Of a stretch of DNA of 64,000 nucleotides, positions 54,824-64,000 are shown piece by piece. Origin of the DNA: Limnephilus marmoratus. Lineage: Eukaryota; Arthropoda; Insecta; Trichoptera; Limnephilidae. Where the stretch lies: NCBI GenBank assembly GCA_917880885.1, contig OU862910.1:13962710-14026709 (forward strand), in the 5' to 3' direction. The translations under genes and the position numbers were made by a program. Each line of letters starts with the position of its first letter. Within the stretch, counting starts at the first letter, position 1. The notes beneath the pieces are model-generated. The model did not search any database, was not told the DNA's origin, and saw nothing but the letters and a program-made list of their open reading frames with translations.

Positions 54824-55220
54824 TTAAATGAAAGAACACACTTTGTAAAGCACCACTTTTTATTATAATTGATATTTAAAAGCCAACCAGGTTTCGCTCG
54901 ATCTCTCCCTCCCCCCCTTTACTTACTCATCCTGTAATTATTGTTGTCTCCCTCTTGTCAATTTGCTTCACTTTCTGGCACCAATAGGGTGTTGCCTATA
55001 ATATTGCTAGCTCTTTCACTCATCCTGTTAATGTCTTTTATATATGTATGTCTGTAGATAATTAACTTTAGTTGTTATAATAGCCCTGATGAAGCTCGAG
55101 ATCGAGCGAAACCTGGTTGGCTTTTAAATATCAATTATAATAAAAAGTGGTGCTTTACAAAGTGTGTTCTTTCATTTAATATATAATGTCACACCACAAA
55201 GTGTTTGCTTCCTTCGATAA
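54824..55220 (+). mobile_element. Penelope-like terminal repeat with inverted tail and 12-bp duplication
   Basis: AATAATTATCAA flanks the insert exactly (54812-54823 and 55221-55232). The first 80 bp (54827-54908) are an inverted copy of the segment 55098-55180 (GAAAGAACACACTTTGTAAA and its complement). The plus-strand part contains a hammerhead-like motif at 55082-55122. This partial inverted arrangement is typical of Penelope 'pLTR' 5' ends. There is no reverse transcriptase or GIY-YIG sequence. Confidence 0.75.
55082..55122 (+). ncRNA. Hammerhead-ribozyme-like motif (Penelope-type)
   Basis: In order: stem I 5' AGCC, core CTGATGA, one extra A, stem II GCTCG/CGAGC with an AGAT loop, core GAAA, tiny stem III (CCTGG), TT cleavage site, stem I 3' GGCT. 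The catalytic core letters all match the type I hammerhead consensus; the extra A before stem II is shared with the motif at 48299-48343. Confidence 0.7.
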
Positions 55221-55528
55221 AATAATTATCAACATTGCATGTCACATTATCACAATTTTTTAGTGTATATATATAAATATGTTTATGGTTAATATGTTGT
55301 TATATGTGTATGTTGTTGCCACGCTGACGCGTTGAGGATTATTTAATGTATTGTATTGTTTTAAGTTAATCTGTGGAACTGATCTCCTGCTGACAAGCTA
55401 CTTGCAGTAGCTTAGCGGGTGTAAATTCCCATTGTATGCAATTTTATACAACAAAAAAAAATATTTTAAAAAATCAATAAGTATATGTCGCAATGCATAC
55501 GGTGTAAAAAGAGTGGTAGATACGTTCA

Positions 55529-55706
55529 GTATCGCTCTGTTGAAAACCCACCATTTAAAAAATTACTTTAGTTTTGTAGCCAGATCTGAATAGCTAGGAA
55601 CTTCCTAACTTTCCAACTCCTTTCCCTTCACACTTCCTTCAACCTCACGACATATTCCAATTGAGGATGCCATAGTCCAGACAGTTAGTTCAGATTCTTG
55701 TGCGCC
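55529..55706 (+). repeat. Repeat family B, copy 4
   Basis: It is the most diverged copy (GTATCGCTCTGTTGAAA, CAGATCTGAATAGCTAGGAA, GAGGATGCCATAG, TTCTTGTGCG). Confidence 0.6.
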
Positions 55707-57565
55707 ATTCACATTTAAAAAACAAAACTGTAAAATTATATAGGAAGAACAATTTATTTGCAAATTGATTTTTTTCCGTTTATCGATCATATTTATCTTC
55801 TTCTCTGGTAATATTTTTTAACAAACTAATGATTATCTGTAAATATGATTTACGGCATTTATTCAGCCTTCAATGAAGATGGCCAATAAATACCACAAAT
55901 TCTACAAAAGTAATAATATCCATTCAATCTCTTCATCAATCGATACTTTTTTTGCCACTGAAAACTTCCTGTAACTTCTTATCAAATAACCATAATTCTC
56001 CGGGACGTTTTAATAATATCCTCTCGAAAAACCGGTTGAATTTATTTTTTCCGTCAAAATTTAATGTTTCATTAAAGCTCGGTAGGTAAGACCTGAGTTA
56101 TCTGATAAACCGAGCAATATGAAATATTAACTAAGTTAATTTTACGACCGCAAACAGTTGCAAAACCTTTTATCAAATAGGGATTCCAAATTTTGATTAA
56201 TTATTGGGAACAAATTGAACAAGGCCCGCGGTTCATTTATTACGAATCCCGCATTACTTTACCAGCGATACATTTTCATCCTTGTCAGATTAATATTTCG
56301 AATTTCAAAACTCTTTTGGGGGGACATTTAGGCAAGAGAAAAAATAACAAATAACAAGCCGATCCTTTGTTAATGATACACATTTGTCATATTTATCTGC
56401 GAAACATTTGTTCTCGTCAAGTTTGCTAGAGATAAAACGTAAACGTTTTGTTTCCGACCGGAGTTGAGCTTTTTTCTAATATTTCACCGGAATTACAAAA
56501 GTTATTTGTAAAGGGTACGTACTCGCCTGATTTGTACGCCATTACTCGTTGTATCGTGGATCGTTACCGGTAATTTTTCGATACAAGTAAATAATTTGTC
56601 ACGCGAAAGGGACTCGTGCAATAAATTAAAGGTTTAAGTGACATTATCGTTGAGAACATTAACGTTGTGTAACGAGAATGCAGGTCATGGATTAGATTAA
56701 GTATTTCCAATGGGTAGGTAAACCATCCTCAATGCCAGAAATGTAATTATCTTACCTTTAAAATTTCCTTGCTCCGAAATATTTAAATAATAAATTATGT
56801 GTCACTTTGCATTGTTAAGCTGGTATTCATGAAAATGTCATTAAATTATCATATAACATTATACAGTAACAATAAAATCGTATTTTCCAGAGGACGACTT
56901 GCCTAAAAGGAGGAGGCCTGATCGTTCTCATCGTCTTCGAACCACTTTATGAATAATAATCGGATCGTTTTAAAAATATTATATCTCTGATTTTCAAGAC
57001 TGAAAATACCTCTGCGACAGGTTTATGGTGATTTTCTGGAAAAAGCTGAAATAATAATCTATTATCGATTAAGTAATCGACCTTTCAAGCCTTGGAACCG
57101 AAGGAAATGAAATCCGAACCAAATTTCGATATTTTATTCATGCAGGAAAGGTGGATAATGTTAATGTGATCGCTCTATAATCAAGAGGTCAGGAGTTCAA
57201 TTCAAGTCAACCGTTAAATATAAGTCTTAAAGAAATAACCAGGGTCATGAATTTCCATTAAATGTTAAACTATGATTTGTGTGTAAGTACGTACAAGAGT
57301 AAAAGAGCAATAAACAAAGAAAGAAGCTTTTTAGAGATAGAGGTTTTAACCTGCGGAAAAAAGTTTCTTGAGTTAACGCGCTGCGAATTATACATCAATC
57401 ATCCAACACGTCATGACTCCAAAAAGGATATATAGAGAGAACTAAATAATCATCGAGGACCGGAACCATTTTTTTGTAACATTAGATAAATGTGTAATGT
57501 TATGTTCGTTGGACGGTTCCTGGGTGTGGTATCTGGACAGTCTGCCGTCAGTTGTAAATAAGGAA
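55707..57565. other. Long AT-rich stretch without a gene
   Basis: No coding match or terminal repeat was seen. A weak tRNA T-arm-like word (GAGTTCAATTC) occurs at about 57190. Confidence 0.4.
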
Positions 57566-58175
57566 CTCCAGTGAAAAATATTATGGCTTTAAAAAATATG
57601 TTCATATGGTATAGACCAATAAACGCTGATTCTGAATATATAAGTTTTATTTAATAATATTAAACGCAGAATTTTTTTAAAATTATTATAAAGTCCATTT
57701 TTCAACGGAACGGGTCTTAGAAACACGCCGTCATGTTAGTATTATTAAAATGTCATTGTATGGGAATGTAGGTATGACACTTGAAGTCATTGTATGGGAA
57801 TGTAGGTATGACACAAGCCTTCGTATTAATTTATTCGTTTATTTACATACTGTTTATAGAGATTTAGTTGTTGTGTTTATTGAAACATTATTTAGGCCTA
57901 AATAATGTTTCAAAAATAAAGGTATCTCTTATTAGTTTATCTCTATTATTGAAAATATTCAAAAATTACTGCACAAAAAAAATTGTTATGCTACTTCTAG
58001 GGAGAATACTTTGTACACCGAATTTCAAAATGGCGGCAGTTGATCAGCTGATTGCCCGATCCTATAGTAACTTTTCAGGAGTGATGACGTCACACGATTC
58101 ACTATACATACGATGATTTTCGGGGGATCTTGAAAAATTAAAACTTTGACAATTATTTAAACTATTAAAACTATC
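57566..58175 (+). repeat. Repeat family E, copy 1
   Basis: It shares about 85% identity by eye with 59788-60345, from AACTCCAGTGAAAAATATTA to GACAATTATTT. Inside, a 31-bp word (AAGTCATTGTATGGGAATGT) is present twice in tandem at about 57750 and 57786, once in the other copy. A frame at 57868-58116 exists in damaged form in the second copy; no domain is recognised. Confidence 0.7.
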
Positions 58176-59445
58176 TCTAAAAATAAAAATAAAATATACC
58201 TACTGCTCTTTAAGTTAGAAGGTGATTAATCATAAAAAAATTGGACTGGAGTTCTCTATTGAGCTGCTTTGTTTGACGCCTTTATTTCCCAATCCAAGGG
58301 ATACGCTCACAAATGACGTTTTGAGGTTATCCTTGTTTTGAAGTGAAAACACTTTGTACAGTTTGTACAGGATATTGTTGTTATCGCGTTTATTAATTCA
58401 GATGAATAGCAATTTACAAAGATTTGATTCGAGGTCTGTACTCTGGGGCTCTAAGATTGAGAATAAAAATGCGATAAATAAAATCGAGGCTATTATAATG
58501 GAGATAGCTGACAGAACGAACAGATAAATGGTAACATAGACAAAATTGCATAGAAAATTCAGAAGAAAGGTGACACAGACGTTGAATTTAGGGAAAAAGA
58601 GTGCGCACATGGAAGTTAGGAAAAAAATTATGAATTTTTAAAATGCTAGTAATAAATGAGTCATATTTAGACATAGGAGAACACAACACTCAACATTCGC
58701 AACAGGATTATTTTTTTACGTTCAACAATCGAACAACAGTTGCAACAAACTAAATATACTGTGATCAAGTGGTTTAAAAATGACGAAAACTGCAAACCTA
58801 ATTTTAAAGAGCAGCCAAAAGCATGAGAGGTGAAAATCTGATTTTTTTCCGGTAAACGATCCAAATGGTTTTAGGAGTCTCCGATGATGACTCCGCCCCA
58901 CAAAGGATAACTCTAAAATGTTCCTTTATCTGAGCTTAACAATCCATTTTTATGTACTGATAATTTAAGCTTCATCTTTACAGATTAAATACTCAATAAT
59001 CATGGCCAAGTCCACACACCGCGCGGCTAGATTCCGAGGCGGTTCCTAACTAAAAAATGAAAGATTGCAGTATAAAAATGGAAAGCATTTTTATTTTATT
59101 TATTATCGTTATAAGCAATCTTTATAAGTTCATATATGACAGTGTTAAGAATATTTATGTCATTAACCAATAAAATAACGACATTTAAATAAATGACCCA
59201 TACACAGAAATATCAATTTACGTACGGTGTAACCCATATAAAATAAAATAATATTATCCTGTCAAATCTTACTTACATATGTACATAGATTTGGCAGGAT
59301 TTACTACTTCACTTCATCTCTTCTAACATAAGATAACACTGTTTATTTTTGGATTTACCCACACTTCCATTTACTTACATTTCAATTGAAATTAAAATGT
59401 ATTAAAACGTAAATATTCTTATTACCGTTATATACATTTATGTAC
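58176..59445. other. AT-rich stretch without recognisable features
   Basis: Nothing supported. Confidence 0.4.
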
Positions 59446-59476
59446 CTCTATGCCTGTCTCGACAGACAGTCGGTCT

Positions 59477-61150
59477 AGTCAGACAGGCATCGAAAAATCC
59501 CATGTAAACATACTTTATATAGATAAGAAAATAAAAAAAAATCGAGTGTCGGTCACATGCGGTAGAAGCGAAACTGTACCAAAACAATCTCAACCAATAG
59601 GAGCCTTAAAAAGTGTGGTCATAATCAAAGCGGACAATGAACGCAGTTTGATGGTTCGCAGGTGCTGTGATGCTTCATTTCCGTTTCGTTCGAATTTTAA
59701 ATCACAATGGGGCTAAAGAAGCTTCACATCATTAAAAAAAAAATTTTGGACCATAATAGAAAAATACACAACAACAACCTAAAATAAACTCCAGTGAAAA
59801 ATATTATGGCTTTAAAAAATATGTTCCAACATATATAGACCAACAAACGCGGATTCTGTATATATAAGTTTTACTTAATAATGTTGTAGAAACACGCCGT
59901 CAAGTTGGTATTTTTGAAATGTTTAGTGGTGACGTTACTGAACACCGTAAAGTCATCGTATGGGAATGTAGATATGACGTATGACACAAGCCATCGTATT
60001 AACAAGGTTTATTTAGATACTGTTTATAGAGATTTAGTTATTGTGTTTATTGAAACATTATTTAGGCATAAATAATTCAGTTTCAAAAATAGAGGTATCT
60101 CTTATTAGTTTATCTACTACTGAGAATATTCAAAAACTACTGCACAAAAAAAATAGTAATGCTACTGGGAGAATACTTCGAACTCTGAATTTCACAATGA
60201 CGCCAGTTGAACAGCTGATTGCCCGATCTTAAAGTAACTTTTCAGGGTGATGACGTCACACAATTCACTACACATGCAGTGGTTTTCGGGGGATCTTGAA
60301 AAATTAAAACTTTGACAATTATTTTAAATATTAAAACTAACTAACTCTTGAAATAAAAATAAATATGTTATTTAAGTCAGTAGGTCTTTATTCATTAAAA
60401 AAAATTAAAATGATCAGTCTTGTGTGCGACGCAATCACAAAATGTGATAAAGATGTTATATAATAATATTTTGGAACATTTAATTTTCAACTATTGTCTG
60501 ATATTTCTTCCCACGTGTCTAGCTCGTGCGACGCATGCTCCGGAATAAAATTGACGAATACCAAAAAATCTTTTCATAATACTATTGTGTTGATAAAAGC
60601 ACCATTCACACTTGTGAATTAATCCTATTTGATAAACTTAGATTTGCTCACTGGAATAAACCTAACGAAATCCACAATCACACAAAAGCCGACAAAGAGC
60701 TACTCCTTTTCTGAGAGCTTTTGCCAAATTTGAAAACTTAAAATGATTTTTTTTTAGTTATGAATTCTGTCACCCCTTCCCTACATGTCGATAGAGGGAA
60801 ATTAATTCACCTATCAGGGGCAGACACTTTGCCAAGTTTTAAAACTCAGGTTCAAGTCGCTCGGGATGTCGGGAGGTTTTGTCGGCGGGTTCCTGAACCA
60901 ACTTTTGCCCATTATTTTGCACGGTCAATGCTTACGTTTTAATTGAGAGGAGTTTGTTAACTTCATTTCAATTTTTTCAATTTAATCAGATCACTTTTTA
61001 ATATTCAATCTATATGCGTAACGACTCCAAATTTTGGAAATAAAATTATGATTTATGGGTAATTTTCTCAAATACAGAGTAATTTTTTAAAAAATTATTT
61101 ATCTACATAAGGTATGTTTACATTATATTTTTCGATGCCTGTCTCACTAG
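59477..61150. mobile_element. 1.67-kb TIR element containing a family E copy
   Basis: The left end CTAGTCAGACAGGCATCGAA (59477) and the reverse complement of the right end (CTAGTGAGACAGGCATCGAA, to 61150) match for about 44 bp with few differences, including ATGTAAACATAC. A TA inside CTAG could be the duplicated target of a Tc1/mariner-like element. A second, partial terminus (ATGCCTGTCTCGACAGACAG, 59449) lies just outside, so another copy probably ended here. No transposase is visible; a family E repeat fills 59788-60345. Confidence 0.65.
59788..60345 (+). repeat. Repeat family E, copy 2
   Basis: It aligns with 57566-58175 along its length (TTATAGAGATTTAGTTRTTG, CTGCACAAAAAAAAT, CAGCTGATTGCCCGATC, GATGACGTCACAC, TTTTCGGGGGATCTTGAAAA). 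Confidence 0.7.
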
Positions 61151-61224
61151 GGTATACCTGTGCGAGATTTTACTTTCCTAAGGAGCTTCCAACATTCTAC
61201 GCAGTGCCTGTTCTACGAAACTAA

Positions 61225-61560
61225 TCATGACATCGGTGATTGTTGTTTTTTACGTATTATCAAATTGTAAAGCTTTTGTATTAATTTAATTAAATTGTTA
61301 ACGGACCGCCCGTTCTGCACAGAGTCAAGGGTTTTTTTTAGGTATTTTGGAGCTCCAGACCATAGGTGGCTGCCAAATTCAACCGTGGGGCGCACTTGCG
61401 ATTTGTACAGAGTTAGCAGTTGTGTACTATTAAAGTATCTGCGGGCCCTGTACAGTACGCCCAGTTTCTGAGAGGCTAACTTAACTCTGGTTTCGATGGA
61501 GCCCCCATACCTGAGCTGGACACTTAGAGTTACACCGAGCATATCGATGGAGGTCCTGTT
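61225..61560 (-). pseudogene. CR1-like LINE fragment, middle of the ORF2 C-terminal region
   Basis: The frame 61542-61225 reads M-L-G-V-T-L-S, then KLGVLYRARRYF, QLLTLYKSQVRPTVEFGSHL and W-S-G-A-P-K-Y-L-K, and so overlaps and extends upstream the fragment at 11934-12505. The frame goes astray after LDSVQNG at about 61300, where the match ends. Both ends are truncated. Confidence 0.75.
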
Positions 61561-62380
61561 CGGAAGATTGCTTCCTTTGAAAGAGACTAGACCACTAGAC
61601 TACTTTTCTAATATCAAATACATACATTTTCTTGAAGGGAGCATCGCTCGAGTATCTGAAAGGTTTCTTCAAAATAACACGTAAAATAGACGTATACGCC
61701 TTCAATAATGGGTTTAATAATGTTTTTTCCTGTTCCCCACCCCCAACCCTACCTATAGCAACCATAGGTTATGATTGAGTTACAAAATCCCTACCTTAAT
61801 TTTATTTTAACTTACTTTTCCTGCATTTTGTTTTGCATTTAACATTAAAGTTTAAAAAGTATTATAACAACCCTTTTCATTTTAAATGAACAATCATAAA
61901 AATATATAACAAGCATATTAACTTTAAGCTGAATATTCCAATTCAAAATATTAACTATGTCCTTTTGATGAAACAACTCAACTTAATTACGCTGTCAGAT
62001 AGGCGGATCATCTCTGACCTTGCACTATTAAATAAAATCATAAATAATTATTGCATTGACAACCCTGAAATTCTCGCCAAAATAAAATTTTACGTACCAA
62101 CCAGTAATACGAGGCAAAGTGTAGCCATCTTCTGTGACTATTAGTATTATTCCTTTTATATGCACCAGATTTAAATGTCCGGGTTAAATTTTCCCCCCAA
62201 AAAAAAAAAAAAAAAGAAGGAAAAACTAAACCCTTTCATACACTTCCCCAAATGATCATCTAGTGAATCCACGTTATGCAATTGCACTATATAAGTATTA
62301 TAAATACAAAACAATACAAGAACAACATGTCAACCTACTAGAGACCAAATGGGAATATAATTCACCGACTCCAGATATTT
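61561..62380. other. AT-rich stretch, partly 3' UTR of the next element
   Basis: The part nearest 62380 is probably the 3' UTR of the minus-strand R2/R4-like element, but its end is not evident. A C6A18 tract lies at 62196-62216. Confidence 0.4.
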
Positions 62381-64000
62381 TTATATCAGAGGGTTCGGCT
62401 CTGTGGCATTTCTAATTGAACCTATAAATCCTACTGATCCCTCAATATAAATATTTAAAAAATCTTTTGTAATCCTACATGTATTTAAAATTACTGCTTT
62501 TTGCATTTTTATATACAAATTCTTTGACAAATCTAATATGCTTAAATTTTGAATCAGATTCCTAGGTATTATGCCAGTGGCCGAAATAACAAATGGTAAT
62601 ATTTTTATAGTCCGAGAATGCCAAATTCTTTTAATCTCATTTCCTAAATCTGTGTATTTTCTAATTTTTTCAGAAACAGTTTTTTGAATATTACAGGAAT
62701 TTGGAATAGCTACATCAATGATATAAGTTATTTTTTTAATTTTGTCATGTAAAACTATATCAGGTCTATTATGACTAATTGTTCTGTCTGTTAGTATAGT
62801 TTTATCATAATATATTTTATAAAATTCATTTTCTATAAATGAATTTGGTTCATATTCATAATATGGTACTACATTACGGCAATCAATCAAGTTATGTTTA
62901 ATTACCAAACTTTGGTGAATTATTTTTAAAACCTGATTGTGCCTAAATGTATACTCGGAAGGCGCTAATATAGAACATCCCGATATAATATGTTCTATAG
63001 TTTCGGGAAAAGCCAAACATTTTCTACATAAATCATCAATTTGATTTATATCTTTGATTATATGCTTTCTATAATTTTTAGTATTAATGACTCTATCTTG
63101 AATGGCAAGCATAAATCCTTCTATTTCTTCGCTCAACTCTCCAATACTCAACCATTTGTTTGACGAAAGTTTGTCAACATACGTTTGGTTGAGATAATTG
63201 AAGTGTTTTGCGTGAATAATTTTATTTGACCAGGAATCTAATAATTCCTGGTTAGTATTTATAAGAATGTTGGCATTCTCGTCATATAAATTTAAAGGTG
63301 TAATATTTCTATCTGCCTTGCAAATTATTTTGTGCATTTCTGAGCTATTAGCTTTCCTATGGAAAAAATTTCTAAGCATTTCTACCTGATTGTGTTTCAA
63401 AGATGTTATTTTGACTACACCTCTACCTCCTAAATTTCTAGGTAAATTAATTCGTTCTATAGCTGAATTTGGATGATGGCAATTAAATTTTGTTAACGTA
63501 GTTCTAATTAATCGTTCTAAACTATCTAAATCTGTATTGGACCATTTAATTATGCCAAATGAGTACGTTAGTAGAGGTATTGCCCAAGTATTTATTGCTT
63601 TTACTAAATTTTTAGCAGATAGATTGCATTTTAAAATTTTTCTGATCCTAGTTTGAAATTTAATCCTAATATCATTTTTAATACTAGTGTGATCTAATCT
63701 TTTCGATTGCGGGTATCCTAAATATTTATAAACCTCATCCCCTTTCATACTTTGAATTTTGAAATTTCTAAATATACCCTTGTCTCCATCTACAATTTTG
63801 CCTTTCTCTATATGGATAGTTTTACATTTATCTAAACCAAAAGTCATTTTAATATCATCTGAAAAAATTTTAACTACCTTAATCATTTTCTCTAAATTTG
63901 ATTCAGAATTTGAAAATAATTTTATATCATCCATATATAATAGATGTGAAACTATACTACTCTCTCTTGTATTACCCTTAATTTTTATTGCAAACTTGCT
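62381..64000 (-). CDS. R2/R4-like non-LTR retrotransposon ORF: reverse transcriptase end, zinc finger and restriction-like endonuclease (partial)
   Basis: The frame is open from the window edge (64000) to the stop at 62383-62381, about 539 codons, without any lesion. It starts within the RT palm: HLLYMDD (63926-63950) is the catalytic box with Y-M-D-D rather than F-A-D-D, and GYPQ follows at the usual spacing. The C-terminal part has the CCHC knuckle CRKCLAFPETIEHIISGC and then RPDIVLHDKIKKITYIIDV, the P-D-x(n)-D signature of the restriction-like endonuclease. These are features of the R2/R4/Dong group, which carry the endonuclease after the RT and often insert site-specifically. The N-terminal part and the 5' end are outside. 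An intact frame over 1.6 kb suggests a young copy. The target site cannot be seen. Confidence 0.85.
   Translation of the reverse strand, partial: SKFAIKIKGNTRESSIVSHLLYMDDIKLFSNSESNLEKMIKVVKIFSDDIKMTFGLDKCKTIHIEKGKIVDGDKGIFRNFKIQSMKGDEVYKYLGYPQSKRLDHTSIKNDIRIKFQTRIRKILKCNLSAKNLVKAINTWAIPLLTYSFGIIKWSNTDLDSLERLIRTTLTKFNCHHPNSAIERINLPRNLGGRGVVKITSLKHNQVEMLRNFFHRKANSSEMHKIICKADRNITPLNLYDENANILINTNQELLDSWSNKIIHAKHFNYLNQTYVDKLSSNKWLSIGELSEEIEGFMLAIQDRVINTKNYRKHIIKDINQIDDLCRKCLAFPETIEHIISGCSILAPSEYTFRHNQVLKIIHQSLVIKHNLIDCRNVVPYYEYEPNSFIENEFYKIYYDKTILTDRTISHNRPDIVLHDKIKKITYIIDVAIPNSCNIQKTVSEKIRKYTDLGNEIKRIWHSRTIKILPFVISATGIIPRNLIQNLSILDLSKNLYIKMQKAVILNTCRITKDFLNIYIEGSVGFIGSIRNATEPNPLI

Larger units (their letters stand above)
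54358..55460 (+). pseudogene. CR1/L2-like LINE C-terminus and 3' UTR, split by a Penelope insertion
   Basis: The frame 54358-54618 carries the C-terminal pattern H-D-T-R, then V-P-V-F-Q-N-K-Y-G-Q-R-T-L-E-Y and a final K-S-W-L-L, typical of the last 90 residues of CR1/L2-like ORF2. The reverse transcriptase is lost by 5' truncation. The 3' UTR holds a 16-bp-arm hairpin (54634-54672, CACTCTCACCATGTAC and its complement) and resumes after the Penelope insertion with a second hairpin-like end (AAGCTACTTGCAGTAGCTT, 55399) and an A tract at 55452. Confidence 0.7.

Noticed and set aside
62198..62216. Poly(A) tail of the R2/R4-like element
   Set aside because: The A run is on the plus strand; in the element's sense (minus) it is a T run, so it is not its tail.

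Overview
The window looks like repeat-rich, AT-rich nuclear DNA of an arthropod, most likely an insect. The evidence is a mix of jockey-like, CR1/L2-like, RTE-like and R2/R4-like non-LTR retrotransposons, a Gypsy-type LTR element, Penelope-like (PLE) fragments with hammerhead-ribozyme motifs, mariner, hAT and piggyBac-like elements, foldback elements and tRNA-derived SINEs, together with interstitial tracts of the insect telomere-type motif TTAGG. I found no host protein-coding gene that I could defend. The species cannot be named from this sequence.

Layout. 0-9.5 kb: end of a mariner-like transposon, a SINE-like element nested in an old piggyBac-type MITE, a decayed jockey fragment, a foldback element with a telomere-like core, a CpG-rich block, an RTE 3' end nested in a TIR element, and a jockey C-terminal fragment with an (AATTG)n tail. 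10.3-14.2 kb: a 1.4-kb long-palindrome foldback element, tandem 3' ends of a CR1-like LINE, and a second foldback element built from 15-bp units around a TTAGG-like core. 15.8-19.8 kb: a structurally fresh Gypsy-type LTR element with identical 278-bp LTRs and a 5-bp target duplication, but with reverse transcriptase and RNase H missing. 19.9-27.8 kb: SINE and purine/pyrimidine-rich repeats, then mostly unannotatable AT-rich DNA with an internally deleted mariner and a MITE. 27.9-32.4 kb: an almost complete jockey-type LINE on the minus strand. 33-38.6 kb: hAT-type MITEs, a 413-bp TTAA-flanked MITE, an 810-bp hAT deletion derivative with a perfect 8-bp duplication, and SINEs. 39.7-42.7 kb: a minisatellite and a long inverted repeat. 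43.4-48.7 kb: a SINE-like copy interrupted by a second full-length but pseudogenised LINE and by a small PLE insertion. 48.7-62.4 kb: scattered repeats, a LINE 3' end with a nested PLE terminal repeat, and a 1.67-kb TIR element. 62.4-64 kb: the C-terminal part of an intact R2/R4-like retrotransposon that runs off the window.

How the parts relate. Several elements depend on others. The SINE-like family carries the same double-stem 3' tail as the CR1-like LINE 3' ends, suggesting mobilisation by that LINE. The LTR element must have been copied by enzymes supplied in trans. The hAT, mariner and piggyBac-type copies are internally deleted derivatives. The most noteworthy signals are the RT-less but recently inserted LTR element, a HIV-type -1 slippery heptamer exactly at the ORF1/ORF2 junction of the jockey LINE, two hammerhead-ribozyme-like motifs in Penelope-like terminal repeats flanked by clear target duplications, and two unrelated-sequence foldback elements that share one architecture (15-bp tandem units in inverted arms around a telomere-like core).
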